This document shows positions 28,998 through 37,726 of a DNA stretch of 64,000 nt, piece after piece (the first letter of the stretch is position 1; each line of letters begins with the position of its first letter). The notes beneath the pieces are model-generated. The model ran no database searches and was not told where the DNA came from. It saw nothing but the letters and a program-made list of their open reading frames with translations. The stretch comes from CAXSBR01 sp964236495 (GTDB lineage: Bacteria; Actinomycetota; Actinomycetes; Mycobacteriales; Jatrophihabitantaceae), in assembly GCA_964236495.1 (NCBI GenBank), contig CAXSBR010000001.1, forward strand, positions 62,001-126,000, given 5' to 3'. Position numbers and translations under genes: made by a program.

Positions 28998-29644
28998 GGC
29001 TCGTACTTGTGGGGCCGCCCGGTGCGGGTAAGGGCACGCAAGCAGAGTTCATCGCCATGCACTTCGAAGTCGCAAAGCTCTCGACAGGCGACATCTTCCG
29101 GGCCAACGTGTCCGGCGGTACCGAGCTGGGCAACCTCGCCAAGAAGTACATGGACGACGGTGACCTGGTTCCGGACGAGGTCACCAACGCCATGGTTCGT
29201 GATCGACTCAGCCAGCCCGAACTAGCCGGCGGATTCCTGCTCGACGGCTTCCCCCGCAACGTCGCGCAGGCCTATGAGCTCGACTCGATCCTCGGTGATC
29301 TGGGCAGCACTTTGGACGTCGTACTGGAGTTGGTCGTCGACGGCGAGGAAGTCGTGCGGCGTCTGTCGGGCCGACGCACCTGCCGCAGGTGCGGGCACAT
29401 CGTGCACGTCGACCTCGACGCCGTCGAACCAGGCACGTGTGAGATCTGCGGAGGCGAGCTGTTCCTGCGCGACGACGACAAGCCGCAGACGGTTCGCCAC
29501 CGGCTCGACGTCTACGCCGAGCAGACCGCACCGTTGGTCGAGTTCTACGCCGGTCGTCAGCAGCTCGTCGGCATCGACGCCATCGGCGCCGTCGACGAGG
29601 TCACCGCACGCGCCATCACCGCGCTGCGACCATTCGTGCGCTGA
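28994..29644 (+). CDS. adk: Adenylate kinase
   Basis: A 216-residue enzyme that converts ATP and AMP to two ADP. The P-loop GPPGAGKGT is at residues 7-15. The LID domain has a four-cysteine zinc site (CRRC and CEIC). DGFPRNVAQA is the AMP-binding region. The start ATG 28994 is chosen from homology. Confidence 0.98.
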   Translation: MRLVLVGPPGAGKGTQAEFIAMHFEVAKLSTGDIFRANVSGGTELGNLAKKYMDDGDLVPDEVTNAMVRDRLSQPELAGGFLLDGFPRNVAQAYELDSILGDLGSTLDVVLELVVDGEEVVRRLSGRRTCRRCGHIVHVDLDAVEPGTCEICGGELFLRDDDKPQTVRHRLDVYAEQTAPLVEFYAGRQQLVGIDAIGAVDEVTARAITALRPFVR

Positions 29645-29650
29645 GCTGTC

Positions 29651-30490
29651 ATGAGGCGCTATCGCAACCACATCGAGCTCAAGTCACCCGCCCAGTTCCA
29701 ACAGATGCGTGCAGCCGGCCTGGTCGTGGCCCGTGCTCTCGACGCGATGGAGCAGGCGTGCCGCCCCGGCACCTCGACGCTGGACCTGGACAACATCGCA
29801 CGCGACGTACTGGACGACGCCGGTGCGACGTCGAACTTCCTGCACTACGACATCGGTAACGGCCCGTACCCAGGGGTCATCTGCGCTTCACGCAACGACA
29901 AGGTGGTGCACGGCATCCCCAGCGCCGATGACGTACTTGCCGAGGGTGACCTGATCTCGATCGATTTCGGCGCGATCGTCGACGGCTGGCACGGCGATGC
30001 GGCGATCACCGTTGCAGTGGGAGCCGTTGCCGACGAAGCTTTGCGTCTGTCGGCGGTCTGCCGCGAGTCGCTGTGGGCAGGCTTGGCCGCGGTGCGTCCG
30101 GGCGCTCGGCTCGGCGACGTATCGGCAGCTGTCGAAGCGGCGGTGGAAGCCCGCGGCGCCTGGGGGATCGTCGAAGGCTACGGCGGACACGGCATCGGCT
30201 CGGCAATGCACATGGACCCGCATGTGCTGAACTACGGCGTGGTTGGCACCGGACCCAAGCTGACCTCAGGCATGGCGCTGGCCATCGAGCCGATGCTGAC
30301 CGCTGGTTCACCGGACACCAAGGAGGTCGGCGACGGCTGGACGGTGTCTACCGTCGATGGCTCCCTGGCCGCCCACTGGGAGCACTCGGTGGCTATCTTC
30401 GACGACGGGCCGTTCGTCCTGACTGCACTCGACGGCGGCCGTGTTGAGCTGGCGGACCGCGGCAGTACGGTGTCCAGCCAGCTGTCCTGA
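29651..30490 (+). CDS. map: Methionine aminopeptidase, type I
   Basis: A 279-residue metalloprotease removing N-terminal Met. Metal ligands are seen in IDFGAIVDGWHGDAA (two Asp), GYGGHGIGSAMH (His), AIEPM (Glu) and HWEHSV (Glu). It lies six bases after adk in the usual secY-adk-map order, upstream of infA. Confidence 0.97.
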   Translation: MRRYRNHIELKSPAQFQQMRAAGLVVARALDAMEQACRPGTSTLDLDNIARDVLDDAGATSNFLHYDIGNGPYPGVICASRNDKVVHGIPSADDVLAEGDLISIDFGAIVDGWHGDAAITVAVGAVADEALRLSAVCRESLWAGLAAVRPGARLGDVSAAVEAAVEARGAWGIVEGYGGHGIGSAMHMDPHVLNYGVVGTGPKLTSGMALAIEPMLTAGSPDTKEVGDGWTVSTVDGSLAAHWEHSVAIFDDGPFVLTALDGGRVELADRGSTVSSQLS

Positions 30491-30514
30491 TCTGGGCCGG
30501 TCGGCGCCGCGCTT

Positions 30515-30543
30515 TTGCACCAGTCGCCAGCCATGCGTAGACT
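30515..30543 (+). promoter_or_regulatory. Promoter upstream of infA
   Basis: TTGCAC (30515-30520), a 17-base spacer, then TAGACT (30538-30543). This is a good sigma-A match, giving infA a leader of about 160 bases. It probably drives infA-rpmJ-rpsM-rpsK-rpsD independently of the spc group. Confidence 0.7.
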
Positions 30544-30707
30544 CGCTTTCAGCGTTTGTCCGTCCTCTGTGTCGATTCCGCTGTGGCCGTGGAATTGCAG
30601 TGCGTCTGTGTGGCTTACTACGTGGACGCAAGAGGGCCCTCGCAGGCCGACGCCATCCGATACGACCCGCCGACCGGCGGTGCTCGCGTGTGCGAAATGC
30701 GGAGGAT

Positions 30708-30929
30708 ATGGCAAAGAAAGACGGTGCCATCGAAGTAGAGGGCCGTGTCGTCGAACCGTTGCCCAACGCTATGTTCCGAGTCGAGCTGACCAACGGGCAC
30801 AAGGTGTTGGCGCACATCAGCGGCAAGATGCGCCAGCACTACATCCGGATCCTGCCCGAGGACCGGGTCGTCGTGGAGTTATCCCCGTACGACCTCACTC
30901 GGGGACGGATTGTCTACCGCTACAAGTAA
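30708..30929 (+). CDS. infA: Translation initiation factor IF-1
   Basis: A 73-residue OB-fold protein that blocks the A site during initiation. The sequence MAKKDGAIEVEGRVVEPLPNAMF is cut here only by its conserved continuation. ATG 30708 follows a GGAGG. Confidence 0.99.
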   Translation: MAKKDGAIEVEGRVVEPLPNAMFRVELTNGHKVLAHISGKMRQHYIRILPEDRVVVELSPYDLTRGRIVYRYK

Positions 30930-30948
30930 CCAACAGAAGGGCACGACC

Positions 30949-31062
30949 GTGAAGGTCAAGCCAAGCGTCAAGCCGATCTGCGACAAGTGCAAAGTGGTTC
31001 GCCGTCACGGGCGAGTAATGGTGATCTGCGAGAACCTGCGCCACAAGCAGCGGCAAGGCTGA
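30949..31062 (+). CDS. rpmJ: 50S ribosomal protein L36 (zinc type)
   Basis: A 37-residue protein starting at GTG 30949. It has the zinc ribbon Cys11, Cys14, Cys27 and His32 (CDKC, ICENLRH). It lies 19 bases after infA with AGAAGGG upstream. Confidence 0.97.
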   Translation: MKVKPSVKPICDKCKVVRRHGRVMVICENLRHKQRQG

Positions 31063-31120
31063 ACACAGCGCCTGGTCAGTCCTCGCACTGATCGCCGGCA
31101 CTCTGTACACATCGCTGGAC

Positions 31121-31179
31121 CGGGTTCCAACTCTGGGGAACCCGCAAGCGTGTAACCCGCCCGCAGCCACTGCTGCGGG
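31121..31179 (+). promoter_or_regulatory. Two consecutive hairpins before rpsM
   Basis: Hairpin 1 has an 8-bp stem (31121-31128 with 31137-31144); hairpin 2 has a 7-bp stem (31160-31166 with 31173-31179). They lie in the 232-base rpmJ-rpsM gap. They may form an attenuator or an S4/S13-type autoregulatory leader. This is inferred from position only. Confidence 0.4.
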
Positions 31180-31294
31180 TCCACCCTTGGCTGCGATGGC
31201 CGAGGCCCCGGCCAGCAATGGCCGGTGGAGCGGTTGCGCACTCACACCATCGCCGACGCGTCAGCGCCGTTCAGCACGAGGAGCACGAGGACAC

Positions 31295-31675
31295 ATGGCC
31301 CGTCTAGCCGGTGTGGATCTTCCCCGCGACAAGCGCATGGAGATCGCACTCACTTACATCTACGGCGTCGGCCGTACCCGAGCCAAAGCGGCTCTGGACA
31401 CGACCGGCATCAGTCCGGATCTGCGCACGCAGGACCTGACCGACGCTCATATCGTCGCCCTACGGGAGTACATCGACGCGCACTTCAAAGTCGAAGGTGA
31501 CCTGCGCCGCGAGGTCGCTGCCGACATCCGGCGCAAAGTCGAAATCGGCTCATACCAAGGCATTCGCCACCGTCGTGGCCTGCCGGTACACGGCCAGCGC
31601 ACGAAGACCAACGCCCGCACTCGTAAGGGTCCTAAAAAGACCATCGCGGGCAAGAAGAAGGTTGGTAAGAAGTAG
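31295..31675 (+). CDS. rpsM: 30S ribosomal protein S13
   Basis: A 126-residue S13 protein contacting the P-site tRNA. MARLAGVDLPRDKRMEIALT and the C-terminal HGQRTKTNARTRKG are typical. The frame is open upstream, but ATG 31295 with GAGGA nearby fits the family. Confidence 0.99.
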   Translation: MARLAGVDLPRDKRMEIALTYIYGVGRTRAKAALDTTGISPDLRTQDLTDAHIVALREYIDAHFKVEGDLRREVAADIRRKVEIGSYQGIRHRRGLPVHGQRTKTNARTRKGPKKTIAGKKKVGKK

Positions 31676-31676
31676 C

Positions 31677-31727
31677 ATGCCGACCGTTTCATTCCTCGAG
31701 CTCGAACGCGAATTGGGAGTTAGCTGA
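31677..31727 (+). CDS. Mini-ORF bridging rpsM and rpsK (16 aa)
   Basis: MPTVSFLELERELGVS starts one base after the rpsM stop and ends on the rpsK start (TGATG). The TTGGGAG before rpsK lies in its last codons. Low confidence as a real peptide; the arrangement matches other junctions. Confidence 0.35.
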   Translation: MPTVSFLELERELGVS

Positions 31728-32131
31728 TGCCAGGTCCGGCACGTAAGGGCGCGGTAAAGAAGGTCCGCCGCAAGGAAAAGAAGAACGTCACGCACGGGCA
31801 CGCTCATATCAAGAGCACCTTCAACAACACGATCGTGTCGATCACCGACCCGACGGGCGCGGTCATCTCATGGGCCTCGGCCGGGCACGTCGGCTTCAAG
31901 GGCTCGCGCAAGTCGACTCCCTACGCTGCGCAGATGGCCGCGGAAAACGCTGCTCGCAAGGCGCAGGAACATGGCATGAAGAAGGTCGACGTATTCGTCA
32001 AGGGCCCGGGTTCGGGCCGCGAGACTGCGATTCGTTCACTGCAGGCCGCCGGCCTGGAGGTCGGCACCATTTCCGACGTCACTCCGCAGCCGTTCAATGG
32101 CTGCCGTCCGTCGAAGCGCCGTCGGGTCTGA
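31727..32131 (+). CDS. rpsK: 30S ribosomal protein S11
   Basis: A 134-residue S11 protein of the platform. Segments HGHAHIKSTFNNTIVSITD and GPGSGRETAIRSLQAAGLEV are diagnostic. The ATG overlaps the upstream mini-ORF stop. Confidence 0.99.
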   Translation: MPGPARKGAVKKVRRKEKKNVTHGHAHIKSTFNNTIVSITDPTGAVISWASAGHVGFKGSRKSTPYAAQMAAENAARKAQEHGMKKVDVFVKGPGSGRETAIRSLQAAGLEVGTISDVTPQPFNGCRPSKRRRV

Positions 32132-32178
32132 CCCGCATTCCGCTTCCAGACGACCTGAACACCTAGGAGAGAACAGAA

Positions 32179-32784
32179 ATGGCCCGCTACAGAGGACCGG
32201 CAACACGCATCTCGCGCCGTCTGAACGTCGACCTGGTCGGCGGAGACGCCGCCTTCGAGCGTCGTCCCTACCCGCCCGGCCAGCACGGCCGTGCACGCAT
32301 CAAGCAAAGCGAGTACCTCCTGCAGTTGCAGGAGAAGCAGAAGGCGAAGTACAGCTACGGGGTACTGGAGAAGCAATTCAGCGGTTACTACACCGAGGCA
32401 GTACGTCGCCAGGGGAAAACCGGCGACAACCTGCTACAGATCCTGGAATCACGGCTGGACAACGTCGTGTATCGCGCAGGCCTTGCACGCACGCGCCGGC
32501 ACGCCCGCCAACTGGTCAGTCACGGCCACTTCGTGGTCAACGGCCACAAGGTGGACATCCCCAGCTACCGGGTCGCGCAGTGGGACGTTATCGACGTCAA
32601 GGCGAAATCGCTGGAAACCACGCCATTCCTGATCGCCAAGGAAACGCTCGGTGAGCGGCCGGTTCCGGCTTGGCTGCAGTTGGTACCCAACCGTATGCGG
32701 GTGCTCGTCCACACGCTGCCAGTGCGAGCTCAGATCGACATCCCTCTCAACGAACAGCTTATTGTCGAGCTTTATTCTAAGTAA
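32179..32784 (+). CDS. rpsD: 30S ribosomal protein S4 (zinc-free type)
   Basis: A 201-residue S4 primary rRNA-binding protein. It lacks the N-terminal cysteine cluster, as usual in actinobacteria. The S4 RNA-binding domain (RLDNVVYRAGLARTRRHARQLV) is around residues 95-116. The ATG has AGGAGAG upstream. Confidence 0.99.
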   Translation: MARYRGPATRISRRLNVDLVGGDAAFERRPYPPGQHGRARIKQSEYLLQLQEKQKAKYSYGVLEKQFSGYYTEAVRRQGKTGDNLLQILESRLDNVVYRAGLARTRRHARQLVSHGHFVVNGHKVDIPSYRVAQWDVIDVKAKSLETTPFLIAKETLGERPVPAWLQLVPNRMRVLVHTLPVRAQIDIPLNEQLIVELYSK

Positions 32785-33085
32785 CTGACCGACGGATCTT
32801 GCGTTTGCAAGCGCGGATCGCCTTTGCTGACCTGCTGGGCTTGAGTCTCGCTCCGGCGGCTTCAACCTAGTGGGCGGTTCCGGCCGCGTAGCCCTGGGCC
32901 AGTACTTGTGCTCGCCTCAGGTCCCGATGGTTGGGATTGGTTGGCTGTGGCTGGCCATTGCTTCTTGGAACCACTGGTTTGAGTGCGCGGCTCAGGTCGA
33001 GCCAGGGTCCGGCGGCGGAATAACTTCATATTTCCATTGTGTGGGCGTCATATAGCGGGCGTCCTCTACCTGAAGGAGCTTTACC
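32785..33085 (+). other. rpsD-rpoA spacer
   Basis: This 301-base region has no gene. A small hairpin CTTGC/GCAAG lies at 32798-32811. The part from about 33020 to 33056 is notably AT-richer and may contain an rpoA promoter, but no well-spaced -35/-10 pair was found. AAGGAG at its end is the rpoA ribosome-binding site. Confidence 0.4.
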
Positions 33086-34117
33086 TTGCTGATCTCTCAG
33101 CGCCCATCGCTGTCGGAAGAAGTCCTGGCCGATAATCGCTCGAAATTTGTCATCGAGCCGCTCGAGCCCGGATTCGGTTACACACTGGGCAACTCGCTGC
33201 GCCGCACCCTGCTGTCCTCCATACCGGGCGCAGCCGTCACCAGCATTCGGATAGACGGTGTCCTGCACGAGTTCACCACCGTCGAAGGGGTGAAGGAAGA
33301 CGTCACCGACATCATTCTAAACCTCAAGGAACTGGTCGTCAGCTCCGAGAGTGACGAGCCCGTCGTCATGTATCTGCGCAAGCAGGGTCCCGGTGACGTC
33401 ACTGCCGCCGACATCGCACCGCCGGCCGGCGTCGAGATCCACAACCCGGACCTCAAGATCGCAACGATCAACAAAAAGGGTCGGCTGGAGATCGAGCTGA
33501 TAGTCGAGCGCGGACGCGGCTACGTCACGTCGGTGCAGAACAAACAGGACGGCCAGGAGATCGGCCGCATCCCTGTCGACTCCATCTACTCTCCGGTACT
33601 CAAAGTGACCTACGCCGTCGAGGCGACCCGGGTCCAGCAGCGCACAGACTTCGACCGGCTCGTCGTCGACATCGAAACCAAGAACTCGATGACGCCGCGC
33701 GACGCAGTTGCATCGGCGGGCCACACCTTGGTGGAGGTCTTCGGCTTGTTCCGTGAGCTGAACGAGGAAGCTGAAGGCATCGACGTCGGCCCATCACCGG
33801 CTGAGGTCGCCGACATCGCAGCGTTCTCGATGCCGATTGAGGAACTCGACTTGACGGTCCGCTCCTACAACTGCCTCAAGCGCGAGGGCATTCACACTGT
33901 CGGTGAGCTCGTGGGTCGCAGCGAAGCCGACTTGCTCGACATCCGCAACTTCGGTTCCAAATCGATCGACGAAGTCAAAGTGAAGCTGGCCGGTCTGGGG
34001 CTCTCGCTCAAGGACAGCCCGCCCGGATTCGACCTGTCCGCGGCTGTTCAGAGTTACGGCGAGGACGACGACTTGGACAACGACGGCCGCGACCTGGCGG
34101 AGACAGAAGAGCTCTAA
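33086..34117 (+). CDS. rpoA: DNA-directed RNA polymerase subunit alpha
   Basis: A 343-residue alpha subunit. The N-terminal dimerisation domain holds FGYTLGNSLRRTLLSSIPGA. The C-terminal domain (about 245-315: SYNCLKREGIHTVGELVGRS) contacts DNA and regulators. The start is TTG 33086, read as MLISQRP, with AAGGAG nine bases upstream. The acidic C-terminus ends ETEEL. Confidence 0.98.
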   Translation: MLISQRPSLSEEVLADNRSKFVIEPLEPGFGYTLGNSLRRTLLSSIPGAAVTSIRIDGVLHEFTTVEGVKEDVTDIILNLKELVVSSESDEPVVMYLRKQGPGDVTAADIAPPAGVEIHNPDLKIATINKKGRLEIELIVERGRGYVTSVQNKQDGQEIGRIPVDSIYSPVLKVTYAVEATRVQQRTDFDRLVVDIETKNSMTPRDAVASAGHTLVEVFGLFRELNEEAEGIDVGPSPAEVADIAAFSMPIEELDLTVRSYNCLKREGIHTVGELVGRSEADLLDIRNFGSKSIDEVKVKLAGLGLSLKDSPPGFDLSAAVQSYGEDDDLDNDGRDLAETEEL

Positions 34118-34219
34118 GCACCACGACGGCGGGTGCGAAGGCACCTGCCGCCGTCGCACATCCACACTGCTACGGCAAGCGCATCGCCGCCCGCCGCTGC
34201 CGACCACAGGAGCATCGAT

Positions 34220-34993
34220 ATGCCCACGCCCACCAAGGGTCCCCGCCTCGGCGGCGGCCCGGCGCACGAGCGGCTCATCCTGGCCAACTTGGCCACCTCG
34301 CTGTTCGAGCACGACCGGATCACCACAACCGAGGCGAAGGCAAAGCGGCTTCGTCCACTGGCCGAGAAGCTGATCACCTTCGCCAAGCGCGGAGATCTGC
34401 ACGCCCGCCGTCGCGTCATGACCGTCATCCGCGACAAGGACGTAGTGCACAAGCTGTTTGCCGAGATCGGGCCCAACTACACCGAGCGTCCCGGCGGCTA
34501 CACGCGCATCATCAAGACCAACCCGCGCAAGGGCGACAACGCTCCGATGGCAATCATCGAGCTCGTCGAGTCGGTCACCGCGGCCCAGTCGGTTGTGACC
34601 GAGGCCGAGAGGTCTCGTGGCACTCGATTCGCCCGTCGCAACGCGCCCACCGGCCGCACCGCAGAGATCGCCGACGACACCAAGGCAGAGTCGCCGACAT
34701 CGGCTGCGGTGGCGTCTGAAGCCGCGCAGGCCGACGCAGTCGACGCCGTGGACGCCCGGGGAACCGACGCGACCGCGCAGCCTGGCACGGGTGCGTTGGC
34801 ACTCAGTTCCGGCGAGCGGGCCGGCCAGGCCGAGCCCGCAACCGAAACGCAGGCGACCACAACGCCCGCCGTCGAAGCACGCCCCGCTGAAGACCACCTC
34901 GAGGAGCCCGCGGCGGGCGAGCCGACGTCGCGGTTGGACGAGCAGGCGCTGCCGGTTCATCCCGACGCGCCGGTGGATGACCACGACAAGTAG
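34220..34993 (+). CDS. rplQ: 50S ribosomal protein L17 with long C-terminal extension
   Basis: L17 core is residues 1 to about 118 (MPTPTKGPRLGGGPAHERLI to the MAIIELVE segment). The remaining about 139 residues are an Ala/Thr/Glu/Asp-rich low-complexity tail, making 257 residues, about twice the usual bacterial length. The ATG 34220 follows AGGAGC. The tail is probably disordered and solvent exposed. Confidence 0.97.
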   Translation: MPTPTKGPRLGGGPAHERLILANLATSLFEHDRITTTEAKAKRLRPLAEKLITFAKRGDLHARRRVMTVIRDKDVVHKLFAEIGPNYTERPGGYTRIIKTNPRKGDNAPMAIIELVESVTAAQSVVTEAERSRGTRFARRNAPTGRTAEIADDTKAESPTSAAVASEAAQADAVDAVDARGTDATAQPGTGALALSSGERAGQAEPATETQATTTPAVEARPAEDHLEEPAAGEPTSRLDEQALPVHPDAPVDDHDK

Positions 34994-35025
34994 CGGTTTC
35001 GAACCGACGAGCGGCGGCGCTGTTC

Positions 35026-35868
35026 GTGCTCCCTGACAGTGAGTCAGTGGAGCCGAACGGGCCGCCGCTTTGCCGTGTCCGCCTCGATCTTGCCTACGAC
35101 GGCACCGACTTCTCCGGCTGGGCGCGTCAGCCAGATCGGCGCACCGTGCAAGCGGTGGTGGAGGACGCGCTAGCGGTGCTTACCCGGCAGTCGGTTGTCC
35201 AGCTCACCGTGGCCGGGCGCACCGACGCGGGCGTGCATGCTCACGGACAGGTTGCGCACCTCGACCTGCCGCAGCAAACCTGGTTGGTCGTGGAGCCGTC
35301 GCTGATCAGGCGCCTGGCCGGCGTCCTACCGGCTGACGTCCGAGTTCGCTCTGCGGTTGCGGCACCGTCAGGATTTGATGCACGTTTCGGCGCACTGTGG
35401 CGGCGCTACCGGTACCTGCTGACCGACGCGCCCTACGGCGCCTCGCCGCTGCGACGTCATGACGTCGTTGCGATTCCGCGTCGGCTCGATACCGCAGCGA
35501 TGGCACACGCTGCGAACGCGCTGCTGGGCGAGCACGACTTCGCCGCGTTCTGCCGCCGGCGCGAGGGTGCCACCACGGTGCGGGGCTTGCAGCGTCTCGA
35601 CGTCGAACGCCAAGACGATCTGGTCACCGTCGAGGCCCGTGCCGACGCGTTCTGCCACTCGATGGTGCGCTCAGTCGTGGGTGCGCTGATCGCGGTCGGC
35701 GAGGGTCGCAGGTCCGTGCAGTGGCCGTCGTCGCTGTTGAGCAGTACCGAGCGCTCCAGCGCGGTCGCGGTGGCGCCGGCGCATGGATTGACGCTCGAGG
35801 AAGTGGGATACCCACCAGACGACGAGGTGGCCGCTCGCGCGCTGCTCACCCGCAATCGGCGCACCTAG
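35026..35868 (+). CDS. truA: tRNA pseudouridine(38-40) synthase TruA
   Basis: A 280-residue enzyme that isomerises uridines 38-40 of the anticodon arm. The catalytic Asp is in GRTDAGVHAHGQ, near residue 68. LAYDGTDFSGWARQ is the N-terminal motif. Start GTG 35026 is weakly supported; GTG 35047, seven codons further, is also possible because neither has a good SD. Confidence 0.95.
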   Translation: MLPDSESVEPNGPPLCRVRLDLAYDGTDFSGWARQPDRRTVQAVVEDALAVLTRQSVVQLTVAGRTDAGVHAHGQVAHLDLPQQTWLVVEPSLIRRLAGVLPADVRVRSAVAAPSGFDARFGALWRRYRYLLTDAPYGASPLRRHDVVAIPRRLDTAAMAHAANALLGEHDFAAFCRRREGATTVRGLQRLDVERQDDLVTVEARADAFCHSMVRSVVGALIAVGEGRRSVQWPSSLLSSTERSSAVAVAPAHGLTLEEVGYPPDDEVAARALLTRNRRT

Positions 35869-35887
35869 CGCTGGCGCGGCGGACAGG

Positions 35888-37018
35888 TCATGGGTACTGG
35901 CGCGGGAGTGCCTGCGTGGCGAGCCTGTTGGAAGGCCGATATGGTGCGATTTCGTCATCGGTCCACCGCCGCGGGCCACTCCATTTGGCCGGTGGCGCGT
36001 CGACGGCGTAGCCGATCCGGTAGGCCAACGACTCGTAGTTGACCCGCCAGCCGCGAAAGTGCGGCCATGCCTCCTCTGCGCTGACCTCGCACGGATAGCC
36101 GACTTCAATCAGATCGGCTACTGCCGCCTCGAACTCGGCGTAGGTCAGCTGCAGCTCGGTATTGGGATCAGGGTCGAGGTCGACCAGCATTCCCAATGCG
36201 CCGCCGACGTCGCGCAGCATCTCGAAACCGGCGCGCAGGCACAGCCGGGCACGCATCCGCGGCTCGAGGCTCGGAGCGACAGACAGGTGTATAGCGGCGG
36301 CGTCGAGGATCGCCAGCTGCGAAGTCAGCCAGTGCTTGTAGGGACTGGGTGAACGCAAGAAAATCAGCGTCGGATATGTCGTGTGCGATTCGGCCACCTC
36401 GGCAGACCACCGCTCCCACCGATCGAACAGCTCGTCGAGCAGCGCGGAGTTGCGGCCGTCCTCGGTGATGCCGTAGCGCGTGCGCAGCAGGAGCTCGGGT
36501 CCCCACGCCGGTGAGCCGGCCCGCGCACCGAGCATGGTCACCTCGACCTCGCGCCGATTGAACGCGGCATAGAGCGTGGGCAGGTAACCGATCTGCAGCG
36601 CGACCACGAGCAGGCCGCTGTAAGCGGCAACGTAGTCGATGATCGTGCTGCCCGAGGACACCGGCGCCGAGTAGCCCAGGGTGAACATCGACGAACCGGC
36701 CTGGGTGTAGGCCTGAGCGAATGACCCGTGCACCGCCGGCAGTAGCAGGAACGCAAAGCCGGTCAGCAGCAGCGCGACCCAGGCAGTCAGCCTGATCATC
36801 AGCGTGACCGGTCCGCTCCACGCCTCGACCGCATCGATCGTTTCGTAGCGCCGGGTGAAGCGGGTGACGGTCCGAAAGAACCGTCCGCTGAAGCGGGCGA
36901 TCAACTTCGAGATCCGCGAGTTGAAGCTGCGCGGCACGACGAGAGTGCCTATGACGTCGAGGGCAGTGAACGCCAGGATGACGATCCCGACGCCCAGGTC
37001 CAGCAGATTCAGACGCAC
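35888..37018 (-). CDS. Membrane protein with potassium-channel-like pore segment
   Basis: A 376-residue protein. Membrane helices are at about residues 5-28, 72-95 and 127-146. Between the second and third lies a pore-like segment with TLGYS at residues 113-117, resembling the selectivity filter of two-helix potassium channels (TVGYG). A long soluble C-terminal part (about 150-376) contains no recognised nucleotide-binding motif. The start GTG 37018 is set by the upstream gene, whose stop lies two bases away. It could be an ion channel or a distant relative; function is inferred. Confidence 0.6.
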   Translation of the reverse strand: MRLNLLDLGVGIVILAFTALDVIGTLVVPRSFNSRISKLIARFSGRFFRTVTRFTRRYETIDAVEAWSGPVTLMIRLTAWVALLLTGFAFLLLPAVHGSFAQAYTQAGSSMFTLGYSAPVSSGSTIIDYVAAYSGLLVVALQIGYLPTLYAAFNRREVEVTMLGARAGSPAWGPELLLRTRYGITEDGRNSALLDELFDRWERWSAEVAESHTTYPTLIFLRSPSPYKHWLTSQLAILDAAAIHLSVAPSLEPRMRARLCLRAGFEMLRDVGGALGMLVDLDPDPNTELQLTYAEFEAAVADLIEVGYPCEVSAEEAWPHFRGWRVNYESLAYRIGYAVDAPPAKWSGPRRWTDDEIAPYRPSNRLATQALPRQYP

Positions 37019-37020
37019 GG

Positions 37021-37683
37021 TCAGAAGAATGCCAGGTTGTCGCGGTTGCACCAGCTCAGCACGGCCGGCCAGGGCCCGAAGCCCGCCGCGACGTTGAGGT
37101 GACCGCCACCGGGAACGATCGTGGTAGCAATCTTCAGCGGACGGCCGTAGGCCTCGGCGAAGCCTTCGGGGCAATGCGGATCATCGCTGCCACCGACCAG
37201 AACCGTGCCGTTTGCTGCAGCTCGCACTGCGTCGACCGACAGCGGTGGCGGCAAAAATGCGTCGATCTCGGGTATCTCGGTGAGTGGTGACGGCGGCGAG
37301 ATCAATGCAACGCGGGCTGGACGCGGCGTGCCGACGGCATCGAGTGCGCCGACATCGAGTGCGCCGACATCAGATGCGTGGTGCAGCCACAGCACTGCGC
37401 CCAGCGAGTGCGCCAGCACGTCGTAGCCGTCGGCGGGCAGGTCGGCGAGCGTGGCGTGCAGCGTTGCAAGCCACGGCTCGAGCTGCGGTGCATCGGGATT
37501 GGGCAGCAGCGGGGCGCGCACCTCGCGCCCGGCCGCAGTCAGCTGGGCAGCGAGCCAGCTCTGCCAGTGCTCGGGCTCGTTGCCCTGCCAGCCGTGCAGC
37601 AGAACGGTGGGAACAGAGCGAGTGGGTCGGCGCGGCACGAGCTGAGCGTATTCGGCCCATGCGCGAGACCAGCGGCCAGACAT
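37021..37683 (-). CDS. RBBP9/YdeN-type alpha/beta serine hydrolase
   Basis: A 220-residue hydrolase of the RBBP9/YdeN family. The nucleophile Ser93 is in AHSLGAV, the acid is likely the Asp in GGSDDPHCP, and the histidine lies in GGGHLNVAAGFGPWP, which is the family's C-terminal signature. HGWQGNEPEHWQ is the N-terminal oxyanion region. ATG 37681-37683 is preferred; a TTG at 37725 is possible. A 15-bp repeat encodes LDVGA twice. The substrate is unknown. Confidence 0.82.
   Translation of the reverse strand: MSGRWSRAWAEYAQLVPRRPTRSVPTVLLHGWQGNEPEHWQSWLAAQLTAAGREVRAPLLPNPDAPQLEPWLATLHATLADLPADGYDVLAHSLGAVLWLHHASDVGALDVGALDAVGTPRPARVALISPPSPLTEIPEIDAFLPPPLSVDAVRAAANGTVLVGGSDDPHCPEGFAEAYGRPLKIATTIVPGGGHLNVAAGFGPWPAVLSWCNRDNLAFF
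37338..37378 (-). repeat. 15-bp tandem repeat inside the serine hydrolase gene
   Basis: About 2.7 copies of a 15-bp unit, encoding LDVGA LDVGA LD in the minus-strand protein. Two of the copies are identical, suggesting recent slippage. Confidence 0.75.
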
Positions 37684-37726
37684 GGCCGCCAGCCCGCGCG
37701 CCGCCAACCGAGCAGCCCTGCCCAAC

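Noticed and set aside
31187..31294. In-frame N-terminal extension of rpsM
   Set aside because: S13 proteins start at MARLAGVDL; the extension lies over the structured leader and has no homologue that I recognise.
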